From assembly GCA_038850735.1 (NCBI GenBank), contig JAWCLO010000004.1, positions 86,924-150,923 on the forward strand: a stretch of DNA of 64,000 bases, in the 5' to 3' direction. The position numbers and the translations under genes were made by a program. This DNA is from Methanomassiliicoccales archaeon (GTDB taxonomy: Archaea; Thermoplasmatota; Thermoplasmata; Methanomassiliicoccales; JACIVX01). Each line of letters starts with the position of its first letter. The first letter of the stretch is position 1. Below are positions 43,450 through 53,350 of the stretch, in pieces. The notes under the pieces are model-generated. The model saw only the letters and a list, made by a program, of their open reading frames with translations, did not search any database and was not told the DNA's origin.

Positions 43450-44201
43450 CAACGCAGATCCCCTAGACAATTTCTCAACTCGACAACTGAACCGATCACG
43501 ATAATTGCTGGTGCCTCAATTGATTCCTTTTTGCAAATTTCCGAAATCTCTATGAGGGAGCTGGTGATAACGCGTTCTTCTTTCATCGTCCCCTTTTCAA
43601 TCACCGCAACTGGTGTTTCAGGATCAAGTCCTTCTTTCAAGAGCCTTTTGATATTTCTTTCCATCGAGGAAACGCCCATGAGGATAACAATTGTCCCACC
43701 TAATGAGGCTAAAGCATTCCAGTTGAGAATTTCTCTTTCCTTTTCCGCGCTCTCGTGACCAGTTATGATTGTAACGGAGGATGCGTAATTTCGATGAGTT
43801 ACAGGTATGCCAACAAGCGCAGGCACCGCAATCGCAGATGGCACACCTGGAACCACATGAACATCGATTCCTCTTTTTCTCAAGAAATCGGCTTCCTCCC
43901 CACCTCTGCCAAAAAGAAAAGGATCACCACCCTTAAGCCTCACTACAGTCTTTCCTTCCAAGGTCTTCTCCAGTAAGATTTCATTTATTTTACTTTGCTC
44001 GACGAGGTGTTCTCCACCTTTTTTACTTACATCGATGATTTCTGCATCCTTCTTTGCGAGCTTCAAAAGCTCCCTCGGAATCAAAGAATCATGCACAATG
44101 ACATCCGCCTTTTCAATGAGTAATCTTCCTTTAACCGTGATCAATTCTGGGTCGCCCGGACCAGCTCCGACGAGAAAAACTTCACCTCTTCTTGCAGTCA
44201 T
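43449..44201 (-). CDS. cobA: Uroporphyrinogen-III C-methyltransferase
   Basis: A 250-residue SUMT. It shows the SAM-binding VGAGPGDPELITVKG (about residue 11), LKGGDPFLFGRGGEEA and GVPSAIAVPALVGIPVTHR. It methylates uroporphyrinogen III at C2 and C7 with SAM to give precorrin-2, the entry to siroheme, cobalamin and F430. ATG at 44201 with GGAGGG eight bases upstream, inside the end of hemC. Confidence 0.93.
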   Translation of the reverse strand: MTARRGEVFLVGAGPGDPELITVKGRLLIEKADVIVHDSLIPRELLKLAKKDAEIIDVSKKGGEHLVEQSKINEILLEKTLEGKTVVRLKGGDPFLFGRGGEEADFLRKRGIDVHVVPGVPSAIAVPALVGIPVTHRNYASSVTIITGHESAEKEREILNWNALASLGGTIVILMGVSSMERNIKRLLKEGLDPETPVAVIEKGTMKEERVITSSLIEISEICKKESIEAPAIIVIGSVVELRNCLGDLR

Positions 44202-45081
44202 CAACGGCTCCCTCCATTCCCCTCTTCAATTCACGTACTATTTCAGTTATCGATTCGTGTATTGCACCAAGCTTAACCTCTTTAGCAACTTGCGCCAGCA
44301 CTTTTCCATAATCTGATAATACGATTCCTCTCACTTTAATAGAGCTACCTTCGATTTTCGCCCATAAACCTAGAGGAATTGAACATCCTCCTCCAAGTTC
44401 TTTCAAAATAAGACGCTCAGTCTCAGTTTCCATTCTTGTAACAGAATCCTCGATAGCGCTAAGCATCTCCCTGTACTGCGAATCTTCTTTGCAGACAACA
44501 GCGATAGCACCTTGCCCTACTGCCGGCACAAAATCCCACGGATCAAGCGGCAAAAAAGATTCTCCAAAACCTATTCGCTCAAGGCCAGCTCTCGCCATGA
44601 TAATCGCGTCAAATTCCCCCGCTTGGAGCTTTCGCAAACGGGTTGTCACATTGCCCCTCAAATCCTTAACGATGAGGTCGCTTCTCTTATTGAGCAACAA
44701 GGCTTTTCTCCGTACGCTTGATGTTCCAACGACCGCACCTGATGGAAGCTTTTCTAACGGCACTGCGGGGATAATCACATCCTCCACTGGTCCCCTTTTC
44801 ATCACGGCTGCGATGCACGTGCCCGGCGTCAATTTTGCGGGCATATCTTTGAGGCTATTCACCGCCGCATCAATTTTCCCATCGATAATCTGCTTATCAA
44901 GTTCTTTGACAAAAGCACCGTAACCCCCAATCTCGTTCAGAGGACGGTCTTTGATTCTGTCACCAGCTGTGACTATCTTCTTGATTTCTATATCCAAATT
45001 TGGGAATTTCTTTTTGATAGCCTCTACAAACAGCGCAGTTTGCGCGAGCGCCAGCTTGCTTCCGCGGGTTCCAACAATCAT
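44182..45081 (-). CDS. hemC: Porphobilinogen deaminase (hydroxymethylbilane synthase)
   Basis: A 299-residue HemC. It has the opening GTRGSKLALAQT, the substrate loop GDRIKDRPLNEIGGYGAFVK, the catalytic Asp in SLKDMPA, and ELGGGCSIPLG with the Cys that carries the dipyrromethane cofactor. It polymerises four porphobilinogens. ATGA overlap with hemL upstream. Confidence 0.95.
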   Translation of the reverse strand: MIVGTRGSKLALAQTALFVEAIKKKFPNLDIEIKKIVTAGDRIKDRPLNEIGGYGAFVKELDKQIIDGKIDAAVNSLKDMPAKLTPGTCIAAVMKRGPVEDVIIPAVPLEKLPSGAVVGTSSVRRKALLLNKRSDLIVKDLRGNVTTRLRKLQAGEFDAIIMARAGLERIGFGESFLPLDPWDFVPAVGQGAIAVVCKEDSQYREMLSAIEDSVTRMETETERLILKELGGGCSIPLGLWAKIEGSSIKVRGIVLSDYGKVLAQVAKEVKLGAIHESITEIVRELKRGMEGAVDDCKKR

Positions 45082-46358
45082 TGTGTAATGTCCCTCAGAA
45101 CGTTCTCAAATGCTTCTATAGTCTTCTCTACATCCTGATTCGAGTGCGCCGTCGACAAGAAATTCGTTTCATACTGCGATGGTGGCAAGTAAATATTATT
45201 CTCGAGCAACGCGTGAAATATCTTGTAAAAAATCTGTGTATCGGATCTTTTCACATCTTCATAATTACGTATCGGTCCCTTTGCGATAAAGAGCTGGAAC
45301 ATTGATCCTATGCCAGCGATAGTGAATTCTAGTTTCAGATCGTTGAGGATTTTTTGAATCGACTTTCTGATCGTTTCGCCTTTTTCGTTGAGTTCTCCGT
45401 GGTCACTTTTCTTCAATTCCTTTAACGTCGCTATACCCGCCGTGAGGCTCATGGGATTGCCCGCAAAGGTGCCTGCCTGGTACACCTTGCCTGTCGGAGA
45501 TATCATTGACATGATCTCCTTTGGCCCACCGAAAACGCCTATGGGCATTCCACCGCCAACGACTTTGCCAAGGGTTGTTAGGTCGGACTGGACTCCAAAG
45601 TATTCTTGCGCACCACCCATGGCTAGGCGGAAGCCAGTAATGACTTCGTCAAAGATGAGTAAAATTCCTTCCCTCGATGTCAGTTCTCTCATAGCTTTGA
45701 GATAATCAACATCTGGAAGAATCGGACCAATATTTCCCATAACTGGTTCCAATATCACAGCTGCAATCTCATTTCTATTCGCTCTTATTGTTTCTTCAAC
45801 AGCCGTAATATCATTGAAAGGAACTACGAGTGTGTTCTTCGCGATATCAAATGGAATGCCGAGGGAATTTGGTACGCTGTGCGTTACCGCCCCAGAACCT
45901 GCTTTAACAAGCATAGCATCGTGAGCCCCGTGAAATCCGCCTTCGACCTTAATCACCTTGTCCCTTCCCGTGTATCCTCGGGCCAATCGAAGCGCATGCA
46001 TCGTTGCTTCTGTTCCGCTGCTGACAAATCTCACCATTTCTATCGACGGGTAATGTTCTGTGATGATGCTCGCAAGCTCGATTTCCTTTTCAATTGGTGC
46101 GCCGAAAAGCGTGCCGTTTTCAGCCTGCTCCTGCAATGCCCTAACAACAGATGGATGAGCATGGCCAAGAATCAAAGGTCCAAACCCCATACAGTAGTCG
46201 ATGTATTCATTGCCGTCCACATCCCATATCTTCGAGCCTTTGCCCTTGGAGATGTAAATAGGATACGGAGCGAAAGCCCTTACCGGGCTCGAGACTCCCC
46301 CTGGCATGAAATGCTTTGCTCGATCGTAGAGTACTTTAGAACGCTCAGTATTCCTCAT
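45078..46358 (-). CDS. hemL: Glutamate-1-semialdehyde 2,1-aminomutase
   Basis: A 426-residue class III aminotransferase. It opens HFMPGGVSSPVRAF, has the PLP-binding Lys in TTLGKVVGGGMPIG and the gating-loop region FVSSGTEATMHALRLARG. It converts glutamate-1-semialdehyde to 5-aminolevulinate. SD GAGGG before the ATG at 46358; it overlaps hemC by ATGA. Confidence 0.95.
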   Translation of the reverse strand: MRNTERSKVLYDRAKHFMPGGVSSPVRAFAPYPIYISKGKGSKIWDVDGNEYIDYCMGFGPLILGHAHPSVVRALQEQAENGTLFGAPIEKEIELASIITEHYPSIEMVRFVSSGTEATMHALRLARGYTGRDKVIKVEGGFHGAHDAMLVKAGSGAVTHSVPNSLGIPFDIAKNTLVVPFNDITAVEETIRANRNEIAAVILEPVMGNIGPILPDVDYLKAMRELTSREGILLIFDEVITGFRLAMGGAQEYFGVQSDLTTLGKVVGGGMPIGVFGGPKEIMSMISPTGKVYQAGTFAGNPMSLTAGIATLKELKKSDHGELNEKGETIRKSIQKILNDLKLEFTIAGIGSMFQLFIAKGPIRNYEDVKRSDTQIFYKIFHALLENNIYLPPSQYETNFLSTAHSNQDVEKTIEAFENVLRDITQ

Positions 46359-46368
46359 GGATCAGCCC

Positions 46369-47337
46369 TCATTCCTTCAGTTTCTTTGCCACGTCCTTTG
46401 CAAAGTACGAGAGAATGATGTCCGCACCCGCCCTTTTGATGGCGGTGAGCACCTCTAACATGATCCTATCTTTATCGAGCCAGCCTTTCTCAGCAGCTGC
46501 CATGATCATTGAATATTCGCCACTCACATTGTAGGCCGCAATTGGCACATTGAACATAATCCTCGCATCCCTTATCACATCAAGATACGCGAGCGCAGGC
46601 TTTACCATCAGAATATCAGCACCCTCTATGAGATCCAATTCCATTTCTCTCAGCGCTTCGCGCGCATTCGGAGGATCCATTTGATGAGAACGCCTGTCGC
46701 CGAACTTTGGAGCAGATTCCGCTGCTTCCCTGAAAGGTCCGTAAAATCCGGACGCGTATTTTGCGCTGTATGACATTATGGGTATGTTCTTAAACCCAGC
46801 ATCATCAAGAGCGTTTCTTATCGATGTGACCATACCATCCATCATTCCACTGGGCGCAATCATGTCAGCACCTGCCTCTGCCTGGCTAACGGCTGTTTTC
46901 GCATAGAGTTCGAGAGTCTCATCGTTGAGTATCTCATCATTCTTTACCTTTCCACAATGTCCGTGAGATGTGTATTCACAGAGGCACAGGTCAGCGACAA
47001 CAACGATCTCGCATTCCTTCTTTATTTTTTTGATGGCTTTTTGTGCCACTCCGTCTTTTGCCCAGGCACCACTGCCCTCGTCATCCTTATGCTTGGGAAT
47101 TCCGAAGACCATGATCGCTGGTATCCCAAGTTCATAAGCTTGTGCGGCCTGCTCACCTGCTTTTTCCACAGGATATGCGCTGACGCCAGGCATTGAAACG
47201 ATTGGTTTCGGCCTAGTCAATGTCTCGTTGAAAAACATGGGATAAATGAAATTCTTCACAGATAATCTCGTCTCTCTCACCATTTCTCTAATCATCGGAT
47301 GCATCCGCAAACGCCTCATTCTCGTATCAGGAAACAT
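46369..47337 (-). CDS. hemB: Porphobilinogen synthase (5-aminolevulinate dehydratase)
   Basis: A 322-residue HemB of the zinc-dependent type: the metal site [14 protein letters not shown] keeps all three Cys. The Schiff-base lysines are in [15 protein letters not shown] and [13 protein letters not shown]. It condenses two 5-aminolevulinates to porphobilinogen. The start at 47337 has GGAGGAGAG four bases upstream and overlaps hemA slightly; the GTG at 47367 is inferior. Confidence 0.95.
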   Translation of the reverse strand: MFPDTRMRRLRMHPMIREMVRETRLSVKNFIYPMFFNETLTRPKPIVSMPGVSAYPVEKAGEQAAQAYELGIPAIMVFGIPKHKDDEGSGAWAKDGVAQKAIKKIKKECEIVVVADLCLCEYTSHGHCGKVKNDEILNDETLELYAKTAVSQAEAGADMIAPSGMMDGMVTSIRNALDDAGFKNIPIMSYSAKYASGFYGPFREAAESAPKFGDRRSHQMDPPNAREALREMELDLIEGADILMVKPALAYLDVIRDARIMFNVPIAAYNVSGEYSMIMAAAEKGWLDKDRIMLEVLTAIKRAGADIILSYFAKDVAKKLKE

Positions 47338-48592
47338 TTTTGCTCTCCTCCAATCTAAACAATTCACGTGCAGCCTTAAGAATTTCTTCTTTCTTGTTCC
47401 GAGATGCTAATTTAAGAACTTCGGTCGGATCCGCGAGGAATCGATTTGCGAGCGCGTTAGCGAAATCAGCCACGATGGATTCAATGGATTCTGGACTGTT
47501 GTTCAATCTATTAATCGCCCTCTTAATTTCCGCTTCCTTTATAGCCTCGAATTTTTGACGAAGGGCTCTAATGAGTTCGGAGGCTCCCATTTCTTCAAGC
47601 TTTCGTTCTAGGAGCGAAAGTTCCTCAGCGATGATCCTTTCCGCCTCGTGAACCTCCTCCTTTCGTTTTAGTATATTTTCTTGCGCAATGTCTCTCAGAC
47701 CATCGATATCGTGCATCTCCACGTTTTCAAGCGTGCGAACATCATCAGCCACATTCCTGGGAAACGAAACATCGATGATGATGAGTTTTTCTCCTTTTCC
47801 CTTCTTTGTAAGCGCTTTCTCCACACGTGAACGATCTAAAATGATATGGGGAGATGAAGTGGCTACGAGCACGATATCGCATCTATGCAAATAGTCATAA
47901 AGACTATCAAGGCGAATTGCCTGCCCACCAAGATACCATGCAAGTTCAACAGCCCTGTCAAACGTACGATTGGAAACAAAAATTGCATTCGGCTTTTTCC
48001 CCAAAAGGTGCTTGGCAATCAGCGTTGCCATTTCACCGGCCCCTATGACAAGGACAGTTCTTCCTTCGAGGCTTCCAAGAATCTTTTCCGCGAGGTCGAC
48101 AGCAGCAGAACCTATCGACACGGCGCCCTTGTTCACCCTGGTCTCGGTACGAACTTTCTTACCGACACTGATCGCCTTTCTAAAAATCAAGGAGAGGATA
48201 GGTCCAGCGCACTTCTCATTCTCAGCCAGTTCATATGCCTTTTTCACTTGGAACTGGATTTGATCTTCCCCGACGATCATCGATTCTAGACCGCTTGATA
48301 CCCTCAACAGATGCCTTATTGAATCGATGTCCGTGCGAAATTGAACAAGGTTTTGATCGTGATCGAAAGGAATGAACCTGCTTATCATCTCCTCCATGCC
48401 CGTCCTGGTCACAGTTGGCTCATCTGTCACAACATAGAGCTCGACGCGATTGCAAGTTCGGAGCACTGCGCACTCCCTTACACCTTGAACCCTTAAGAGT
48501 GCATGAAGAAGTGCTTTTTCATCATGCCGCCCGATGAGTTCAAGGGCCTTCATATCAGCGGATTTGTGTGTGATATGTGCGCTGATGATCAT
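47327..48592 (-). CDS. hemA: Glutamyl-tRNA reductase
   Basis: A 421-residue GluTR. The catalytic Cys is in [12 protein letters not shown] (about residue 46), the NADPH site is [17 protein letters not shown] (about 176) and a C-terminal helical dimerisation domain is present. It reduces glutamyl-tRNA(Glu) to glutamate-1-semialdehyde, the committed step of the C5 pathway. ATGA overlap with the precorrin-2 dehydrogenase gene; GAGGGAAG as SD. Confidence 0.95.
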   Translation of the reverse strand: MIISAHITHKSADMKALELIGRHDEKALLHALLRVQGVRECAVLRTCNRVELYVVTDEPTVTRTGMEEMISRFIPFDHDQNLVQFRTDIDSIRHLLRVSSGLESMIVGEDQIQFQVKKAYELAENEKCAGPILSLIFRKAISVGKKVRTETRVNKGAVSIGSAAVDLAEKILGSLEGRTVLVIGAGEMATLIAKHLLGKKPNAIFVSNRTFDRAVELAWYLGGQAIRLDSLYDYLHRCDIVLVATSSPHIILDRSRVEKALTKKGKGEKLIIIDVSFPRNVADDVRTLENVEMHDIDGLRDIAQENILKRKEEVHEAERIIAEELSLLERKLEEMGASELIRALRQKFEAIKEAEIKRAINRLNNSPESIESIVADFANALANRFLADPTEVLKLASRNKKEEILKAARELFRLEESKNVS

Positions 48593-49233
48593 GCCACTTC
48601 CCTCTTCTGCAATCCATTCATTTCTTTCTCGATCTTCTCGATTGCGAGATTCTTTGCCTTGGTGTAATCGATGCCGAGCATTCTGAGAATCTCCTTGTCC
48701 TTAATTATCAATCGAAGCGCCTTTTCCCTCAACCTCTGATCAAGTACCCTGCTCTTAATCTCTTTTCTAATCTCTTCTTGAAGTTCTACCATCAACGACC
48801 AGTTGACATCGATCGCACTCTCCAGTTCTTCTTTCAGCGCTCTAGAAACTGCTGGACTTCTGCCGAATGTTGAAATGGCAATGATAAAGTTTCCTTTGTC
48901 AATAACCGACGGTATTAGGAATGAACCTACGCCGTCCGCTCTATTGAAATCCTTTCCCACTGATTTAGCGTATGAACATATTTTATCATTCAACAAAGGA
49001 TCATCGGTGGCCGCAACTACGAGATCCGCCCAATTGATCCACCGTTCGTAAGATTCGTAGGCATCTTCTTCCACCAACTTTAATCTGCTTTCCTGCACTC
49101 TTTCCTCGATATGCCGATCTACAACGACCACTTCCGCCTCTTTCGAAAAATACTGTGCTTTTCGAAGGCCAACCTCACCCGCCCCAAAGATTGCCACTTT
49201 CTTTCCCACCAAGTCGAGTATCAGAGGAAGCAT
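48589..49233 (-). CDS. Precorrin-2 dehydrogenase / siroheme synthase N-domain type
   Basis: A 214-residue Met8/CysG N-domain-like protein. The NAD site is KKVAIFGAGEVGLRKAQYF, followed by LVVAATDDPLLND and FNRADGVGSFLIPSV, the family's core. It oxidises precorrin-2 to sirohydrochlorin, the shared precursor of siroheme and F430. First gene of the operon. Starts GTG 49242, ATG 49239 and ATG 49233 are possible; GAGTGATG favours 49233. Confidence 0.9.
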   Translation of the reverse strand: MLPLILDLVGKKVAIFGAGEVGLRKAQYFSKEAEVVVVDRHIEERVQESRLKLVEEDAYESYERWINWADLVVAATDDPLLNDKICSYAKSVGKDFNRADGVGSFLIPSVIDKGNFIIAISTFGRSPAVSRALKEELESAIDVNWSLMVELQEEIRKEIKSRVLDQRLREKALRLIIKDKEILRMLGIDYTKAKNLAIEKIEKEMNGLQKREVA

Positions 49234-49777
49234 CAACATCACTCTAATGAATGTAAATTACTCGAATGACTTTTGATCTATCAACAAATTTTGATGCTAA
49301 CATAATAATCTTTTGAGATATGCATCCAAATGACTGTAATTGCGGACGAAAAGAAGCGATGGAAACAAAGATTCGATACCACAAGCAACGATCTCGATTA
49401 TGATTTCAATAGTATTTTCATGATCTTTTTACCACGTTCAAAATAATTTGTCGCATAAAAAAGGGGTGTTGATGTATGAATCATAGATGTATATTGCGCC
49501 CTTTTGGACGAATGCCAGAAACGATGAAAAATGAAATGCGATACTCTGTTTTTGAAAAAAAAAGCAATTTGCTCTACGGAAAATGTGGAGACTCCAGGCA
49601 ACAATTAATTCTCTTACAAATTGGCTGGTTCACGAGCACTTCATAATGTACAAGCGCCTCGAGTTTTCAGGAGGGGAGCGATAATTTACTGAATTATTTT
49701 TTATAACTCCATTTATTATCCCCTCTGAATATCCAAATCAAGTGATATTTGTGATTCAATAGTATTGAGGTGAATAG
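49234..49777. promoter_or_regulatory. Divergent region between tetrapyrrole and F430 operons
   Basis: About 540 AT-rich bases that must contain the promoters of both operons. A TATA-like TTTTTTATAAC lies near 49697-49706 (plus), giving cfbA a leader of some 50 bases, and AATTTACA near 49248-49256 (minus). SD GAGGTGA precedes cfbA. No gene or clear palindrome is seen. Confidence 0.4.
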
Positions 49778-50179
49778 ATGAAAAGAGAAGGAATACTTGT
49801 GATCGGACACGGTAGCAAGCTCGAGTACAATAAGAACGCAATCAATCACTTTGCGACGAGACTCGCTGAACGCTTCAAAGATTTCCCGATTGCGGTTGGC
49901 TTCATGAATATTAATGAGCCGACCATCAAAGATGGGTTGGGGAAACTGGTTGCCGATGGCGCTGAAACGATTTATGTAGTTCCGTGTTTTCTCGCCCACG
50001 GTATCCATACGAGGGATGATATAACCTCAGAGCTCGGGATCCCTCAAGGAGGCAAGGGCGGAACCACGAATATAAACGGAAAAAGAATTGAAATACGGTA
50101 CTGTGAACCAATCGGCGTTGATGAAAGGATTGTGGACATTCTTGAAGAAAGAGTGAAGGAGAGAATGAGGAAGGATTGA
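49778..50179 (+). CDS. cfbA: Sirohydrochlorin cobalto-/nickelchelatase CfbA
   Basis: A 133-residue small CbiX-type chelatase. Catalytic His residues are in VIGHGSKLEYNK and PCFLAHGIHTRDDI. It inserts Ni2+ (and Co2+) into sirohydrochlorin, the first step of F430 synthesis. SD GAGGTGA four bases before the ATG. It heads a five-gene operon in which every junction overlaps. The operon context supports the nickel role. Confidence 0.95.
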   Translation: MKREGILVIGHGSKLEYNKNAINHFATRLAERFKDFPIAVGFMNINEPTIKDGLGKLVADGAETIYVVPCFLAHGIHTRDDITSELGIPQGGKGGTTNINGKRIEIRYCEPIGVDERIVDILEERVKERMRKD

Positions 50180-51483
50180 GCTTGAAGGTTCTTGTGATGG
50201 ATGCAACGCACGGGGGCTTTTCGGTAGCACATGAGTACGAGAAGAGAGGAGCCGAGGTGACTCTCGTCGATTGCTACGGTACTGGCACCGAGATGCTTGA
50301 GGCGGAAGCTAGAAAGGCTGGAGTTCATATTGTGAGGAAGACCCCTGAGGGATTTTTCGATCTTGTGGTCTCACCGATCCATTGTCCTGATCATTTTCTG
50401 AAGGGTGCTACGTGGGAAAAGAAAATTACCACACATCAGGCCGTCGGCGAATTGTGCTCTTTCAAGTCAAGAATTGTCGAGGTGACGGGTACAAAAGGAA
50501 AAACTACAACATCGCACCTCATTGCACATCTTCTACGATCTCAAGGGCGCCGCGTATTAATGCTGAGTAGCGCTGGAATTGTGCTGTACGATGATGGACA
50601 AACGAAAATTCTCAAAAGAGAGGCGAGCATCGCCCCGACCACTATACTCGAAGTCGCAAATATGAATGTCGAATTTGATGTTGGCGTTTTTGAAGTCTCA
50701 CTTGGGGGAACAAGCAACGCAGACACGGGTGTCATCACAACTATCGAGAATAATTATCCTATAGCAGCGGGCACAAGAAAAGCGTATGATGGAAAAGTGC
50801 AGATGGTGCAAAACTCGAAGAACACACTAGTGATAAGAAAGGCGGAGGAAGGTATTTGGACCTCACAGGCACGACAGGGGCTTAAGATTGTGACTTTTGG
50901 CGCGGGAGGAGATGTGGAGGTAAGGATCGTTTCGAAATTACTTCTGGGATCCAAAACAAAAGTTGAAATTCTTTTTGGAAAAGATTGTCGAGTGACTGCT
51001 GACTTGTCCTCTCGCTTCATCGCTCCCGCTTATGTTCCTTCGATTTCAGCAGCCGCAGCCGTCGCGTTTGATTTTGGGTTAGAGGTGGATGATATCGGGA
51101 GGTCGCTTTCATCCTTTGATGGTGTCCAGGGGAGGGCTGAGATCTCTTGTCATAAGAACTCCTGGATTATACGTGACAGGAATCCCGGCGTGAGTGCAGC
51201 GTCCATCGGATATCTTCTTGAATGCATGAAGAGCTACTCTGATTTGAAAAAAATCAGCCTTGTTGTTGAGCCTGTTTCAAAGCGGGTATGCGAGAAACTT
51301 GATGTCAGTGAGATTGAAAAAATCATTAGTACTCAGAGGGATTTCATTGACGGTGCCTATTTGTTAAGCGATTCGAATGAATTAAATCAAGCAAGACATA
51401 CATTTGAGATCATCAAGAGTGTTGATGATGTACGCAAGAAATCGGATGCGATCCTCTGGTGCACAAAGGAGGGGTTCAGGTGA
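50176..51483 (+). CDS. cfbE: Coenzyme F430 synthetase CfbE (Mur ligase family)
   Basis: A 435-residue Mur-ligase-like enzyme. The ATP loop is VEVTGTKGKTTTSHLIAHLL (about residue 97), and a family segment is VGVFEVSLGGTSNADTGVIT. It uses ATP to close the six-membered carbocyclic ring of 15,17(3)-seco-F430-17(3)-acid, the last step to F430. TTG start at 50176 overlaps the cfbA stop as TTGA; a second TTG at 50182 is also possible. Confidence 0.93.
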   Translation: MSLKVLVMDATHGGFSVAHEYEKRGAEVTLVDCYGTGTEMLEAEARKAGVHIVRKTPEGFFDLVVSPIHCPDHFLKGATWEKKITTHQAVGELCSFKSRIVEVTGTKGKTTTSHLIAHLLRSQGRRVLMLSSAGIVLYDDGQTKILKREASIAPTTILEVANMNVEFDVGVFEVSLGGTSNADTGVITTIENNYPIAAGTRKAYDGKVQMVQNSKNTLVIRKAEEGIWTSQARQGLKIVTFGAGGDVEVRIVSKLLLGSKTKVEILFGKDCRVTADLSSRFIAPAYVPSISAAAAVAFDFGLEVDDIGRSLSSFDGVQGRAEISCHKNSWIIRDRNPGVSAASIGYLLECMKSYSDLKKISLVVEPVSKRVCEKLDVSEIEKIISTQRDFIDGAYLLSDSNELNQARHTFEIIKSVDDVRKKSDAILWCTKEGFR

Positions 51484-52565
51484 GCGACGTCCTCCACCCC
51501 AGACCGAGTCCCATCATCGCGGCCATGTATACGCTGAGGGATCTTGACGCGGATGTGATCGTCATGCACGGCCCTCCTGGCTGTGGCTTCACGGCATCGA
51601 GGCTGTTGGAAGAGGCAGGGGTTACAGTTATAACAACTGGTATGCAGGAAAATGATCTTATTTTTGGAGCAGAAAATCGCCTTGTAGAAGTGCTGAAAAG
51701 AGTTGACCTCGAGTTCTCACCGAGAATTGTTGGGGTGGTTGGCACGTGCGCGAGCATGATCATTGGGGAAAATCTCGAAGCGGCCATCAAGAAGGCAGGA
51801 ATACGCTCCATAGTCTTGCCGATCGATATTCATGCATGCTCTGGACCGAACACAGTGGGCGCTATTAAGGTGCTCGAAGTGGCGATGAGTAAAGGGATCA
51901 TCCCGAGAGAAGAATTCGAGCGGCAGAAAGAGATGCTGATGCGTGCGACCGCTCTCGAAAGAGAGAGGGGAATGACGAGCAAGCCGTATCTCAAACCGCA
52001 CAGGGGGGTAACTAAATTAAAGGTGGCGAGAATGATCCTCGACGCTCTTTCGCAAAGCAAGAATGTGGCTGTTGTGCTCAATGCCAAGAAGGAGACTGCT
52101 TACAGATTCGCCGATGTGATGCGAGCGGTTGAATACGCGCGGCGCAGGATTGGGGGAAGCGCAGTTTATGTGGCAAATGTAGATCCAAATATTGGTTTGC
52201 CGAGAATTCGAAGATACTCAGCAGACATTTTGAGGGATTTGAAGGACGAGGGGATTACCATTGATTTTTTCAGCGGGGGGCTTGATGAGTATCCAGTTGC
52301 TGGCGAAAAGGCTGCGAAGTATCTCGAGGATAAATCCATCGATCTCCGTATCATTTGTGGATTGCCTCACGCGATTCCCGATCTCAAAAAGGAAGATATC
52401 CTTGTAACCGATCAGCCAAGGGAGCTGCGGAATTTTATTGATTCAGGATTTGCATACGCCGTTGGAGAGATCTCAACACATTCCATGCTTATGGGCGCAA
52501 GAGGCATCGTTCACAGCGAACTTGGCGATACCATTAGAGAACTTGTGGACGGGATCAATAAATGA
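51480..52565 (+). CDS. cfbD: Ni-sirohydrochlorin a,c-diamide reductive cyclase subunit CfbD
   Basis: A 361-residue NifD/BchN-like protein. Candidate cluster-ligand cysteines are in [25 protein letters not shown] and [12 protein letters not shown]. With CfbC it carries out the six-electron reduction and gamma-lactam formation of Ni-sirohydrochlorin a,c-diamide. GTG at 51480 overlaps the cfbE stop (GTGA) and has AAGGAGGGG upstream; the longer frame to 51459 is not supported. Confidence 0.95.
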   Translation: MSDVLHPRPSPIIAAMYTLRDLDADVIVMHGPPGCGFTASRLLEEAGVTVITTGMQENDLIFGAENRLVEVLKRVDLEFSPRIVGVVGTCASMIIGENLEAAIKKAGIRSIVLPIDIHACSGPNTVGAIKVLEVAMSKGIIPREEFERQKEMLMRATALERERGMTSKPYLKPHRGVTKLKVARMILDALSQSKNVAVVLNAKKETAYRFADVMRAVEYARRRIGGSAVYVANVDPNIGLPRIRRYSADILRDLKDEGITIDFFSGGLDEYPVAGEKAAKYLEDKSIDLRIICGLPHAIPDLKKEDILVTDQPRELRNFIDSGFAYAVGEISTHSMLMGARGIVHSELGDTIRELVDGINK

Positions 52566-53350
52566 AACAGATCGCGATTTACGGCAAAGGAGGCATCGGA
52601 AAGTCCACGATCTCCGCAAATATCGCCGCCGCTTTTGCCGAAAAGGGATTGAATACCTGGTATATTGGCTGCGATCCAAAAGCTGATGGTAGCATGACAT
52701 TACTCGGTGGGCGCAAAATCGGGACATTTCTGGAAAGGTTGAGATCGTCGACAGATACGACTGAGCCTGCTTACGTTCTTGGATTTAAGGGCGTTAAATG
52801 CATTGAAACAGGCGGGCCCATTGCTGGCGTGGGCTGCGCAGGGCGGGGAATCATCGTAGCTGTGCAGGAACTCTACAAGCGGTATTTTAACGACGACATC
52901 GATGTTATCATATATGATGTCCCTGGCGATGTGGTGTGTGGAGGGTTCGCCGCGCCTCTGCGCGAGAAATTTGCGAATGAAGTCTATATCGTGACAAGTG
53001 GTGAGTATCTTTCGCTATATGCTGCGAACAATATCGCGAGAGGCCTCGAGAATCTGAAAGTTAATCTGGGAGGACTCGTATGCAATTCAAGAGACATCAA
53101 GAATGAAGAAAGAATCGTTGACAAATTCGCCGAGATGATAGGAAGCGGGATGATTGGTTTTATTCCACGCAATCCAATTGTGAGAGAGTGCGAGAACAGG
53201 GGGATGACAGTAATCGAAGGTTTTCCAAACAGCACTCAGGCCAATGCTTATCGTCGACTGGCAGAATCGATCCTGAAAAATGATACGCTAGTCGTACCAA
53301 AACCAGTTGACCCGGAAGAGATTCGCGTGCTGCTGAGGGAGAATGAATAA
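52562..53350 (+). CDS. cfbC: Ni-sirohydrochlorin a,c-diamide reductase component CfbC (NifH-like)
   Basis: A 262-residue NifH homologue. The P-loop is [20 protein letters not shown], and the cluster-bridging cysteines are in GVGCAGRGI and [13 protein letters not shown], as in nitrogenase Fe protein. It passes electrons with ATP hydrolysis to CfbD. Start ATG overlaps cfbD (ATGA). No nitrogenase genes are nearby, and the operon defines it as CfbC. Confidence 0.95.
   Translation: MKQIAIYGKGGIGKSTISANIAAAFAEKGLNTWYIGCDPKADGSMTLLGGRKIGTFLERLRSSTDTTEPAYVLGFKGVKCIETGGPIAGVGCAGRGIIVAVQELYKRYFNDDIDVIIYDVPGDVVCGGFAAPLREKFANEVYIVTSGEYLSLYAANNIARGLENLKVNLGGLVCNSRDIKNEERIVDKFAEMIGSGMIGFIPRNPIVRECENRGMTVIEGFPNSTQANAYRRLAESILKNDTLVVPKPVDPEEIRVLLRENE

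Noticed and set aside
52562..53350. Nitrogenase Fe protein (nifH)
   Set aside because: No nifDK or nifENB; the gene overlaps cfbD and cfbB in a complete F430 operon.
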